Source: Mactra quadrangularis
Lineage: Eukaryota; Mollusca; Bivalvia; Venerida; Mactridae
Assembly: GCA_025267735.1 (NCBI GenBank)
Contig: CM046297.1
Coordinates: forward strand, 12,460,515 to 12,524,514
DNA length: 64,000 nucleotides
Direction of reading: 5' to 3'
In this document: one piece after another, positions 1-13,300 of the stretch
Position numbering within the stretch: the stretch's first letter is position 1
How the letters are laid out: each line of letters starts with the position of its first letter
Notes under the pieces: generated by a model
Database searches by the model: none
What the model saw: only the letters and a program-made list of their open reading frames with translations
Told to the model about the DNA's origin: nothing
Translations under genes and position numbers: made by a program

Positions 1-1231
1 AAGGAGCATTCCTAATGTAGTATTAAAAGGTATTAAAAATATTTTTAAAGCATAAAAATGATGATGATTCCTACACCAATAATTCTAGGGGTATATCTAT
101 CCTAAGTAAATTAGTGACATATTGTTTAATTAAAAGGCCATTTTGTAATTATAGGTTTTGGTTCATTGTTATTCTTTTAGAATTTAATATTCTTCAATAT
201 CATTTGGCTCAGTTCAACAACCAGGCCAATTTATTTTGAAATTAGAAATGTTTTATTAAAATTGTGATGTTTACTCTGTAAACCATTTATCTGGCCTATT
301 TTATGACATTTTGACCTTTTTTGTTGCATTGAAATTTAATGAAAATACTAAGTTACATTTTTGATGTCACTTCCCTTGCTGTTATTATGTAATTTCTTTT
401 ATTACCAAAGAAATTCAGTCAACAAGTATTTGTGTTTTCATTGGTTTTGTCAATTCTAAATGAAAACAATCAGACATTATGGTCTTGAACATCAATGACA
501 TTTCTTTCTCTGGAAGGTTTTACTGCTTATTTAAAAAAGTTTTTGGGAAAGAAAACTTAGCTTTATAATGGTTCATTTGACACATGATTTTTAATTTATT
601 ACAACTTACATCAAAATGACTATGTATTGAACTGGTTACAGATATTATAGGCTACCTTCTGTATAATATACCAAGGAAAACAGAAACTAATATTGAAATA
701 TGGAGTTTTGATTTTCTTCTACTCATGGCAAAATTTAATTTATCTTGAAATTCTTGTTGACATCTCATCACCTTTGTCAGCTGACTGATTTGTGATCACA
801 TGACCAGCAAATGGTCACATGATACTAAGAAACGATAATTTAGAAAAATAGAGATGTCGCCTGAAATTTCTAGTTTAAATGAGTTTTGGTACTGAGAAGT
901 AGAAAATTAACTTAATAAATGGTCCAGAGCAGAGAACCCATTTCATTTGGACATACACATGGGTGCAAGTTTTCAGGCATATGCCTGAAGCTCAGGTTTT
1001 TCACAACAAATTAGACAATGTTTTGCTATTAAATTATGTAAAAAAAAATGTTTTCAAGTTACAGTTTTCAGGTTTTTCCAAATTTTCATCTTGCACCCAT
1101 ACATACATGTAATATGAGAAAATTATAATAATGTATATAAAATGTCGATAGACTTGATAATATAATATTTGGACATACACCATATACAATGTTTTCATGA
1201 TTTAAGACAACTAAATGTGTATACTTTACAG
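1..1231. other. 5' flank, probably SLC4 intron
   Basis: AT-rich sequence with no reading frame, RNA gene or repeat that I can support. It is probably an intron, because the first recognised exon downstream begins with a 3' splice site and continues an open codon. Exons for the missing N-terminal part of the exchanger should lie before the window. Confidence 0.4.
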
Positions 1232-1309
1232 ATTTCTCTCAACTGAAACGGTAAAATCTTTGATTAGACGAAACAAATCATCTGTGGATTTACAAAATTA
1301 TGAACGGAG
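1232..1309 (+). CDS. SLC4A2-like: SLC4 probable exon (cytoplasmic domain)
   Basis: After TTTACAG the sequence reads [13 protein letters not shown], then [11 protein letters not shown], up to a weak donor GAG|GTTATT. It enters with one base of a codon and leaves with two, exactly what the next exon at 8057 needs (AG+G = Arg). It is below usual ORF length and the donor is poor. An alternative donor at 1251 (ACG|GTAAAA) exists. Similarity to known AE N-termini is not decisive. Confidence 0.5.
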
Positions 1310-4300
1310 GTTATTTGAGTGTTAATACTAGTATATTATATATAATAAAAATACTTTTAGCACATAACAGTTCACTAGTTATTAACATAACATGACAGAG
1401 GTATAAATTAAATGATATCCAGGGGTCAAGGGGCCACTTACATGTAATAGTCCAAAATTTTGATCTTCAAAAATACACATTTTGTATTTTACTTTCTTAT
1501 TTTTTAAAAATTTTGATTGGTCTGTACAAGCATATAGGATGACATTCTCAAAGCATCTGAAGCATGTTTTTTAAACAAAACTTTTATTTCTTTATTGCCT
1601 TGACTTTTGGCCATTATGCAAAGCAAATGTCAAAATCTTCTTAGACCCACTTTGAGTTTTCCAACTATGATGCTATGTGAATGCCATCCTAGATCAAAAT
1701 GAAGGTTTCCATTGACTGCTGGGTTCATTTTAATTTACATCCATGTTTTATTTAAAACTCTGTCAATCTGAATAAACATCTTATATCTCTCTATTGTGGA
1801 AACTATTCTGCATGGAAATCTATTTATCACGCTTATTGGTGAAATTTCTGATTGAGTAATGCTAAAAAAATGTATGGTGAAATTTCCGATTGAGTTATGC
1901 TTAAAAAATGTATGGTGAAATTTCTGATTGAGTTATGCTTACAAAACTATATAGTGGAATTTCTGATTGAGTTATGCTTAAAAAATGTATGGTGAAATTT
2001 CTGATTAAGTTATGCTTACTAAACTATATGGTAGAATTTCTGATTAAGTTATGCTTAAAAAATGTATGGTGAAATTTCTGATTGAGTTATGCTTTCAATA
2101 CTTCACGGTGGAATTTCTGATTGAGTTATGCTTAAAAAATGTATGGTGAAATTTCTGATTAAGTTATGCTTACAAAACTTTATGGTGAAATTTCTGATTG
2201 AGTTATGCTTACAAAACTATATAGTGGAATTTCTGATTGAGTTATGCTTAAAAAATGTATGGTGAAATTTCTGATTAAGTTATGCTTACTAAACTATATG
2301 GTGAAATTTCTGATTGAGTTATGCTTAAAAAACGTATGGTGAAATTTCTGATTGAGTTATGCTTACAAAACTGTACAGTGAAATTTCTGATTGAGTTATG
2401 CTTACAATACTTCATGGTGAAATTTCTGATTGAGTTATGCTTAAAAAATGTATGGTGAAATTTCTGATTGAGTTATGCTTTCAAAACTTTATGATGAAAT
2501 TTCTGATTGAGTTATGCTTGCTATGTTTATGGAGAAATTTCTGATTAAGTTATGCTTACAATACTTCATGGTGAAATTTCTGATTGAGTTATGCTTACAA
2601 TACTCCATGGTGAAATTTCTGTGTGAGATATGCTTGCAAAACTGTATGGTGAAATTTCTGATTGAGTTATGCTTACAAGTGTTTATTGAGAAATTTCTGA
2701 TTGAGTTATGCTTTCTATACTTCACGGTGAAATTTACGATTGATTAAAATGCTTACAAAACTTTATGATGAAATTTCTGATTGAGTTATGCTTACAAGTC
2801 TCTATAGCGTCTATATTTCTGGGAATGTGTGTACTTCTGCTTTAGTTTGGACCTAAAACAAGTCAGTGATTACTAGTCAGTGATTTTAGTTTATGCTTAT
2901 CATTCACATTCGCTACCTATTGCCATAGTTTTTAATAATTATAACAAATAAAAACTTTGTTTATAGTGGCAACACATGCAAAGCTCAATCTTCTCTATGA
3001 GCCTCTTAAGTACAGTATTTACACAGGATATACATCAAGTCTGGTAAACATTTGATAGTTTGAAGAAATAATAAAACCTATATACATATAGTTGATGAAA
3101 TTATTATTCCTGTACAAGAATAATATACAACTATGAAACAAATTATGTGTATTTACAGTCTATGTGGTTGTCCGGTTGCCCTCTTTTTAGTTCAGGCAAC
3201 TAAAACTTTCTTTTGGGCAACCAAAAATCTGCAAACAAGATATAGTGTTTGCTACTAAAATGACCTGTTCAGGCAACCATTTTCAAATCCTAATTTCGTA
3301 GACTGCATTTAAGTGAATTTTGTATTTGTTCTTTAATTGTATGTGAGAAAAGATGAACTATTCAGATTTTCAGTGATAAAAAAACAAACATAAATACATT
3401 ATAACTGTCTTGTACTTCTGTTATATTGCTACATAAAAGGTTGAAATTATTTCTGTCAGGTCACTACTTTTTTCATAATCTGGTCTTCAAGAGTTCTTTT
3501 GAAAAATGGCTAACAGATAGTTAGGCAAAATGCAGTGCTGTCTAAAGTCCTGTTTTAGACTTAACTGATTCACTTTCCCCCATGAAAAAAATAATTAAAT
3601 TCATATGACAATAATTATTTTATAAATATATGATTCAAGGTATGTTTTCGAATAATATTCAATTGTTGTAAAATTTTGTGCGGTATGTTTGATCAGATTT
3701 TTTTTCTAAAAAAATTATTTGTCCAAAAACGTTTGGATGGCTCTGTATAAAAGCTTATCAAAATTTTTTGTGAGACAACAATGTTCATCAGGTTGAAAAA
3801 TGGGTTTCCTTAATTGGCACAAAATGAACCAGTTGAGAACCAAAAATTATGAAAGTCCTCTAATGATCAGAATTTTTTTTTTACTTAAGCTGGTTGAGAA
3901 AATAAAGAAAAAAAGCTAGCAATTATTATACCTATACTTAATCAATTGTAATTTGAAGACTAAATTATACAAAAGTAGTGGCCTTATGGTGTTTATAGTT
4001 ATATTTTGCATATTTCACTTGTTATATAGGGTTCAACAAATCTCATCCCTTCATTCGTTATCAATTCATTCATTATCAATTATCAACCTTGACCATTCCA
4101 TTTAGCATTCTTATAGTATCAAATTTTATGGCTGCCATTTTTAAAGGTTAGCACTATCAAAAATACTGACTGCAGCTTGATTTTAACAATTGGTCCCCCT
4201 TTGTAACTTTGCTTGTCAAATTATAATTCCAAGCCAAATCTCAACATCAAATATGGCTGCTACAAATGAAGACACTCAATGGTGTCAGCCTATAACAATT

Positions 4301-7300
4301 TTCTATTCAGTTACATAAAACCAATGGTAGTTAATAGAAAGTGGTCAGCATAATAATTATCATACTTAGAATCAGTTGCTTGTTTTTAAGAGTTTCCAAC
4401 TTTTACAAGATTTGTTGAACCCTACTTAGACCAATGCTCAGAATAATGTTGTACTTATCTGAACTTTAGTTTAACCTTGACCTAGTTAAACTTTAGTTTG
4501 ACCTTGACCTTGTTAAACTTTAGGCAAACCTTGACCTTGTTAAACCTTGTTTCTTTTATGTTCAATTTATGTCTCATAGCTGGTTTTGATCTGCATGTAT
4601 TTTGTTAAATGGATGGTCAAAACAGAAGACAGATTTTATTTTGCCTTACAATGTGCCTTGAGATTGGTTACATACCCTAAGGTCAAGAGGTCTTACATTA
4701 TTCAATAATGTAATTATAAAGTTGGACTGAGATCTTTTTGCTTCATTATTTTTTACCAGTATCAGAGATCTCTTTAGCATTGTATTACATGTATATCAAA
4801 CCAGCTGGTAGTTTCCATGGTAACCCAAATAACCTTTGACCTTTGACTCCTTAAAGGTCAAAATGTGGTGAGATGAGAAATCCTTGTATAAGAGGTTGAC
4901 AAGTTTGTGTTTACATTCTTTATAAGTATGTGAATACTTCAGTTGTCATGGTTATTTACTTGTATGTTTATTACTTTGGTTTCCATGGTGATTTTGATAT
5001 TCTAAATTTAAGTTGTTATGGAGATTTAGCAATTTAAACTTCAGTTGTCTTGGTTATTTCATAATCTAACATTTAGTTGTTATGGTGATGTCATTGTTTA
5101 AAATTTCAGTCGCCATAATGATTTCATAATTTGGTTGCCATGGTGATAGCTGAAATTGTCATGGTTATTTCATTATTTGAACTTCAAATGTCAAAGTTAA
5201 AATTATGAAATTGTAGAGCTACTGTAATGAATGAGTATTTTTTTAAAGCCCAAATAAATATGTCATAATGATAACTCTTATGGAACAGTTTTGTTGAGTT
5301 TCTGAGAAAAATAATCAAAGTCCAGGAAACAATTTGTTTGCATAAAGAACAACAATATGAAGTTAGCAATACTCAAAATGTTAATTTATTTTTTACTCAT
5401 TAAATTTAGTCTTTGAAAATTGGCATTATATTGACCTTAAAACTCTTTAAATTTTCTTGGTAAAGCTTATATGAACACTTATTTAGAAACATAGTGTTGC
5501 AGTGATAAATATGTATTTTTGCATGATTAAGATGCTTGATATATTCAGTTATTGCTTGAACAGAGAAAGCATGTTTTTTACTTGATACAGAATACTACAT
5601 TGTATATGCTATATAGCTACATGTAGCAATATATGATATAAAACTATACTATAGTACTACTACAAGTGAACTGTTATATGACATTATAGCTTAGCATGAA
5701 CTATATTGTACTGATCTTTGTTTATGCTTTCTTGTTATGTATGCTTGTATATATTGTATGGTTTTAAGTCAGTGAACTTTTGTGTGAACAATGATCAGTT
5801 GTCACATGTGGGCTCAGAATGAATTAAAACCCATAGGTAGAAGTTCTCTAAACATATATACTAATGGACAAAAGTCTTGTCCAGTCTACAAAAACCATAA
5901 TATCTTTGTATATCTTTATCTCATATAAAATTGAAATTGAGGATTTGCAAGTTACAAATGATTGCTTTAAGTCAGTTTTAAATGAAAGATTTTTTCAATA
6001 GTGTGTGTGACCCCCATTAACCCGAATGAGTTTTCTGGTCTTCTGGCTAGATTCCCTTGCAAACTTGTTGCATGGATGCGTAAAATTGACAATTACGTCA
6101 ATTTTCCTCCATTAATAAACTATATAGAGAACTTTCAGGCCTTGTGGAAAGGTAGGTGAATACTGGTTATAGACAAGGGTCCAGGAAAGCAAGGATGCCT
6201 CTATATGACCTATACAATGTGTTGCTACCACATTAAACCCAACAAAAACAAATATTTAGTTGCTATACTTTATGGATATTACTGTGTAATTTGCTTATAG
6301 TAATTGTATTGTGTTAGCTTATTTTTTTTATTTATTTGTCATCAGTGTTTAGCAATCTTCAAACTTGACTTAATGTATGAAATTACTCATACAAATTGTG
6401 GGTTTAATGCAAAACAGGCGTAACTCACTCTTTTCTTATATTAAGTAATGACTGTTTTGCACTAAAACCTGCGAAATATATTTACCACAGTAATTAAAAA
6501 TAGGCAAGTTCAATTTGCCAGACTATAGTATAAGTTTAATGTATAGTATAATGTATTCTTAATGCACGTACATCTTATTTTAGTTGCTTGTTAACTTGTC
6601 ATTAAAATATTGTTCATTATTTAGTTTAATGCTATTTTATTACCTTTTAGCTCTATAATTTTGTCATAGTTAAGAAGTTCATTTAGTTATAGTTTGTTTG
6701 GAGTGACCATGTTGTAATGTGTTGTTCATAACCTGTTAGGTGACTATAATTGATTGAGAGATTTTTGTCTAAAAGATGTTGATGTAAGTCTCTTGATTAA
6801 TGATTGTCATCGCTTGGGTCCCCTGCCTCCCACTACATTGTCTGCTGTTTTGGTACCCCTAATCCCTCCTTAATGTTGACCTTAGTTGTTTTGAATCCCT
6901 ATAACACTAACATTAGATCGGGTATAGTTTTAACTAACTTACTTTTCTTTATTGATGTATCTAGGCACAATGTTTTCAAGTATCTTGATGCTGTCATGTG
7001 ATTGGTTAAAAATTGACCTAGTTAGAGTTCATTCATTTGATTGGACAATTTTGTTGACCTAGTTTTAACTTTATTATCTGATTGGTTAATTGAGTTGACC
7101 TAGTTTTAACTTTATTATCTGATTGGTTAATTAAGTTGACTTGGTGTTAACTTTTTTATCTGATTGGTTAATCCAGTTGACCTAGTTTTAATTCTGTCAT
7201 CTGATTGGTTAACTCTGTTGACCCATTTATTTCTCATTTACATCACATAGTTATCACAAATAAGTGCATGTTCAGTATTTTATACTAATATAGGATATTA

Positions 7301-10300
7301 TTATACTAAATAATACCAGCAATACAACACTGTTTTGTACATGTATACCTATAGTTCACTGTTTATACTAACATTATTAATACATGTATAACCATGTTTA
7401 ATGTACATTTTTATTTATACATTATTTACAATAATAGATTATGACAAAATTGCTTACTTGATTTTTTTTAAAAAGGAGTCTTATTGAATAGTGCTACTGA
7501 CTGCTACATGTAGCTGGTGGTTTCACTTTCTGATTAATTATCACCTAATTATTTTGTTTATGTGAAAGTTAAGTCAACACATGAAGTTCTAGCTGCAATA
7601 ATCTTTATGTCACAATATTATTAAAGGCATACTTTTCTCTTTTTTGTGTTACTATTTAAATAAATGTTGATTTGTTTTCTATCCAATATAATAATGTTTT
7701 ACAATGTTGTCTTGTTAATCATTTAAATGTTGATTTGTTTTCTATCCAATATAATAATGTTTTACAATATTGTCTTGTTAATCAGTTATTTTTGAAAGCT
7801 TAGCAAAATTTATTTTTTGCAAGCTCAGCAAAATTCTTTTTTGTAAGCTTCTTGCATGTACAAACCCTGCTAGTCTTGGCCTTTGTAAGAATATTGTTTT
7901 GTTTACAATTGATATAAATTACATCACTTAATTATACCAAATAATCAAAGATTTGATGAACATGTGACATATGTTTAAACTGACAAATTCTTAAATTTGA
8001 ATTTCCAATAGCCAAAAGCCCAGTTTTGAAATACGTTTTTATTTGTAAAATTTTAGGCACAGAAAGGAACCACAATCTTTAATGAAGACATTTTCACAAG
8101 CTAGTTTCAATATAAATGCTTCTTCAACAAATCTAAACACAGCACAGAATACGATCAGAAGAAATTCCATGTACATGTCCAACAACTCCATCAACCATCA
8201 CTCAAGGTCACAATCTATACCATCAGAAAGTTATCATTCTACAAAAGTTACAATCAACGATGATATGAATGGTGAAAATAATGTCAGAGATAAGAAATCT
8301 AGGAAGAAAAAGAAAACTGAAACTGTTGGTGATCCTGGAAAACTGGAATTTGTTAAAGTTGATGTTGATAATAATATGGTATGTAGGTTTTATAAGTCAT
8401 TGCTGGGCTTGACTTTAAATGGATATACAGGCAAAAATTCAACTATATATTTCCTGATTTTGAATTATATTTTTTTATAACTGTGAATGCAACAGACACA
8501 CTGTAATATTACTTGACAAAATATTTCTTTATTTTCTCATAATATATGGGGTGTTTCCTAACTAGACCCACGTGGGTCAAAAAGATATCCTAACGGCCTA
8601 AGAATGTTGAAAAGACAAGAAGCAACCAATGAAAATGTGAAATTTCAGCTAGTATGACATATAACAAATCTATAAATAGCTTGGTGATTCCCTCAGTATC
8701 CTACTTTCATTTTCAACAATGTGTATGCCACATGTTTTAATTTGTTCAGTTGAATGTTATAAGTGACAAATGTTATTATTAAGTGATTTCTTATGTTCTT
8801 TATAATGTTTTAAAGACTAAACTAGGTTCTATACTTTTGGCACAGTCATTTGCCTGTATATCCCTTTAATTTCCAGGGCCACTAGTTTTTTGCTGATCAG
8901 ATGATTACAGCATATTTAGCTTTCTATGGTCATCAGCAAATAGATTGAGGGGTCGTGGGTTCGATTCCTGTGCGGGGCATACTTTTGTGAAACTTAGTCA
9001 TGAAATTATATCTACGGCCATTCTCCCTCCTACCAATGATTCTTAATTACAATGTATGTAGGGCAGTTGTCAGTCACTGCGAGAGTATGTGCTTAGTAGT
9101 TGGTTAACAGCTAAATCCAGAGATTTAGCCTTTCAAGGAACAGTGAGTAGGTTGACTGACCGCTGTTATATGACCTATACAATGTGTTTCTATGGCGTTA
9201 AACCCATCAAAACAAACAAACAACTGAATAAAAATTTGAATAGTAATTGACCTGTCAGCTGACTTCATGAGTCCATATTGGCAGCCCTGAATTTCTGTTG
9301 AATTCCATGTTGCTGGGTTTGACAACCAGCTTTATATTTAACTTGCCTAAACCTAATGTTTACTAGCAGTAACAAGTTGTGTGAACCAAATATATGGTTC
9401 TCAGGTGCAAATAGACAATGTTGAGCCCTGTATTACCGCCTCTGCCATGACTGAGCATGACTGTGCCAAGTTTGGATGATTATTTTTCAATCCTATAGCT
9501 GCTGTTTTCATTTAAAGTCATAGTAATTTGTAAGTATGATTGGAAAGCCAGCTACAGGTTGGATCAAATCAATCCATAGCTCATTTAGTTGTTTTATTGA
9601 AGTATAAGCTTTGACTTCTAATTGCGTTAAATTTTAAGTCCCTCCAGTGACATTCCTTGATCATGTTTATAAAACTGAATGATGAGATTTCTATAGAACT
9701 ACTCTACTAGGTATTCAGGTGGTTACCAATGCCCTCCGTGCAAGAAGACTAACATGGTATGGACATGTGATGCACTCTACGGGGTGCATCAACTCTATTA
9801 CAAACATGAGCATTCCATCCTCTGGTAAATGTGGACGGCCAAGAAAGTCCTGGTTAGAATGTGTGAAAGCAGATTTGAAGACAAACAACCTGCATAATAG
9901 TGATCCCCCTAGACAGGGTTACATGGAGGTCAGATGTAAGAAGATCTAGCCACCTGCTGTCTACCCCAGTCCCTGGGACACCGGCAGCAGTTGATAAATA
10001 AACCATCCAGATTTGATTGATAGATGATGATTGATCTGAAAAATGGTGCAAAACACCATAAAACAATAGCAACTGTAGTTGGCAAAACAGTGAGCTTTAA
10101 ATTGTAACAAAAAATGTGTTAAACTTACTGCAGTAAAAATTATATGTTATTTAAGAAATGGGGTTTCTCTTTCATATTTTCAGGCAACTCAAGATGGTGT
10201 GCATATTGGACTTATACCTAAAGAAGAGGAAAATAAAGATCAGAAATCTGATCAAAAAATGAGTTTAATGAAACGTATACCACATGATGCTGAGGCTTGT

Positions 10301-13300
10301 TCCGTGTTAGTTGGTTGTGTGGATTATTTAGATAAACCTGCTATGGCATTTGTTAGACTAGCAGAGAAACAGGTGAGTAGTTAGTTTTTCTTGTAAGAGA
10401 CATTACAAATCCCAGTTTTAGCGCACATTGGTCGTAACTCAATATAAGAAAAGAGTGAGTTACAACCGTTTTGCCCTAAACCCGCGAAATATTGTCTAGT
10501 GTTGGAATTTTTATCTGGTTGGAGCTGTAGTCATACAGATATGAAAATATTATATTATGAAAGTACAATGGAACCCCTCTAAACCGGCAACCCTCTAAAC
10601 AGGAATTCCAAAACTTCATATTTCGTCACGCAAAATGACCCCTGTGTAATGTATTGAGAATTGATATCGGCAAGGTAGAGACACGACTCTCGAGAAAGTA
10701 TCATTTTCTTTGTTTAACAGGTGCAGCATGAAAATGACTATCCGTGATAATCGCTTATTGATTTAAACATTGAAAAGTGACACTTTTTGATTGGGTGCGA
10801 AAGTATCCTAAGTAAGAAAGGGGTTTGTTTAGTATTTTTGGCAATAATTACATAGCTTGATTGAACATTTCCATTGTAATTGATAATTACGGATTTAATT
10901 CAATCCTGGATTGCATTTTGACTTGAATTGAATCAACCTGTGGCGAACATGCATTGCCGATGATTCGAAAAAAATATTTGATCAATTGATTTTCGGCGGT
11001 GTTTAATTGATATACGATTGACCAATAATTTGTCTGATGACCTTGATTAAGGTTCCAACAACTTGTTGCTCAGCAAGTGATTGGTTGTCAAACCTTGCAA
11101 CCTATTTTAGAACTTAATGCCAAGCCCTGCAATAAAACATTCACATCAACATCCACTTCAACAAATTCAAAAACGTGTAATCAAGTTAAAATTTTGTTTA
11201 AAGTGAATTCAACTTACCAGTCATACAATACCCTCCTCCTCCTTTAGGAAATTTACTGATAGAAATAGTTATGTCACTCTATCAGTAAGACGGGTTAGAT
11301 GCATGCGCATGGACTACTCTGTGTAGCCAAACACTTTATTTACACCACATCAGTCCACATGCATCTATGTAATTTAGACTGCCTGGTAGAGGATAAAATC
11401 CAGTACATATGACTAGTAATTGGAAAAAATGACATGAAATTCCAGGATCTGGCAACCTACTTAATAGATTTATGTCAAGTTCTGAAGGTACATATATGTA
11501 TAATAAATGATATTTTATGATATAACACTATGGAACCACAATGGAAATAAGGGCTTGCCCTTTTGTGTGCTACCCCTGGTGTTGGTGTGCTTGTCATGGT
11601 AATTACAACATGCTGTGATATATGTTAATGTAATAATGCTGTGTGTATACTATGCCTAATAAATATTATTATTATTATAATTGCAGGTATTAGATAATTT
11701 AACAGAAGTACCATTACCTGTTAGATTTATATTTATATTACTTGGTCCTGAGGAAGCTAGTATGGATTATCATGAAGTTGGTAGATCTATATCTACTCTA
11801 ATGTCTAATCAGGTGAATATCACTTTATTATATTGCCCAAAACTCTTGGAAGTATTTAAGAGTCAGATAGTCGGTCAGTTTGTGGCTTTTACTTGTCCAC
11901 TCAATTTCTCAGTACTTATAATATGGATTTGATTCAAACTTCACACATAGACTTGATATCAAGCAGGCATGTGCATATGGTGACAGTCCTTCTATAAAAA
12001 AATCTTGTCTGTTCATTTTCATGATTTTCATTCCAAATTCTTAATAGAAATTTTTTAATTTTGGTTTTATGTATTATTGACCTGTCCACAAGTGACAATA
12101 TAACTTGAATAACAATACATATAACCACAAACATAACAACTACATGTATCTCTTTTGCAAATAGTTTGTTTGTGGGGCAAACTGTAATTGTTAAAATTTG
12201 TTTAATGTACATGTAGTTATGAGTAAAGTAATGGAAATGTCCATGTATTGTTAAATGTATATATATTTGCAGCATTTCCATGATATAACATATAAAGCAG
12301 AATCAAGATCTGAGATATTACATGCTATCAATGAATTCTTAAATGAATCAATAGTATTACCACCAGGTGACTGGGACCAAAAAACATTACTACCTATCAT
12401 GGACATGTCTAGAAAACGTGCTAAACTTAGAAGAAAGAAACAGAAAAAACTTGAAGAACTTGAAGGTAGGTTACTGTCTTTGGTACCGGTCTTACACCGG
12501 AAGTACATGTATTAAGTGTGTGATATAAAATTTAGGGTACCAAGGCTTGTTACCTTGCCATTAGGAAGTGGCCACATGTTAATTTAATTGTTTGTGGCTG
12601 CAGGTCTTTGAAAAATTGAGCTGATGATTCTTCTAAAACAAAGACCACTGAATTTTCCTACATAACCTGCTATTTTGCACATTGACTTTACATCACCTGT
12701 GTTGTTTTGTTCATTTCATTGAAGAAAAACCACTTCTCAACATCTGAGTATTTACTTGTTGCTAATTACCTATCAAATTTCAGAAGTCTTTTGTTGTTAG
12801 ACTGCTGATGCAACATGACTGGAAGTTGCCTTAATATAGAGTTTTGGCACACTGGGAAGAGTGCCAATATCTTGGACATTTTGGCTCTATACTGGAATAC
12901 ATTGCTGACATTGAAGCTATACTGGCACACTTTCACAGCAATTTTGTAACTATTTGTTATAACATAAGCAATACTACATGTAAAAAATTGTTTGTGGGTT
13001 ATATTCATCAGGTCGAGTAGCTCAGTTAGTTGCTCATCTTACTTGCAAGCAAGAGGTTCCAGGTTCAAACTTTGCAGCATTTACTCAATTTTTTTCTCAA
13101 TCTAATAGACACTACAATGTTGAAATAAAAATCATAAAATGAAACTCTTATATACTTTCAGAATTGATAGAAAGAGAAAAAGTTCATAAGATTCCAATGG
13201 ATCCATTAAAAAGAACAGGTCGACCATTTGGTGGATTAATAAATGATATACGTAGACGTTACCCATATTATATAAGTGATTTTAGAGATGCTATGAATCC

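Larger units (their letters stand above)
1310..8056. other. SLC4 intron with repeats
   Basis: About 6.7 kb between the probable first exon and exon 8057. It contains a 39-bp minisatellite, an inverted-repeat element, CATGG-type degenerate repeats, a chimeric SINE piece, a foldback element, a 41-bp tandem repeat and a 63-bp duplication, listed separately. No coding exon is seen between. Confidence 0.5.

Noticed and set aside
2489..2747. Open frames on both strands in the 39-bp array ([13 protein letters not shown] and NSIRNFT-type repeats)
   Set aside because: Period is a multiple of three, so frames stay open by construction; no start context, homology or splice context.
9719..9949. Small gene of 76 residues
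   Set aside because: It is the C-terminal end of a LINE polyprotein without the polymerase domain.
12251..12508. Reverse-strand 85-residue frame
   Set aside because: Shadow of SLC4 exon 12273-12465 on the opposite strand.
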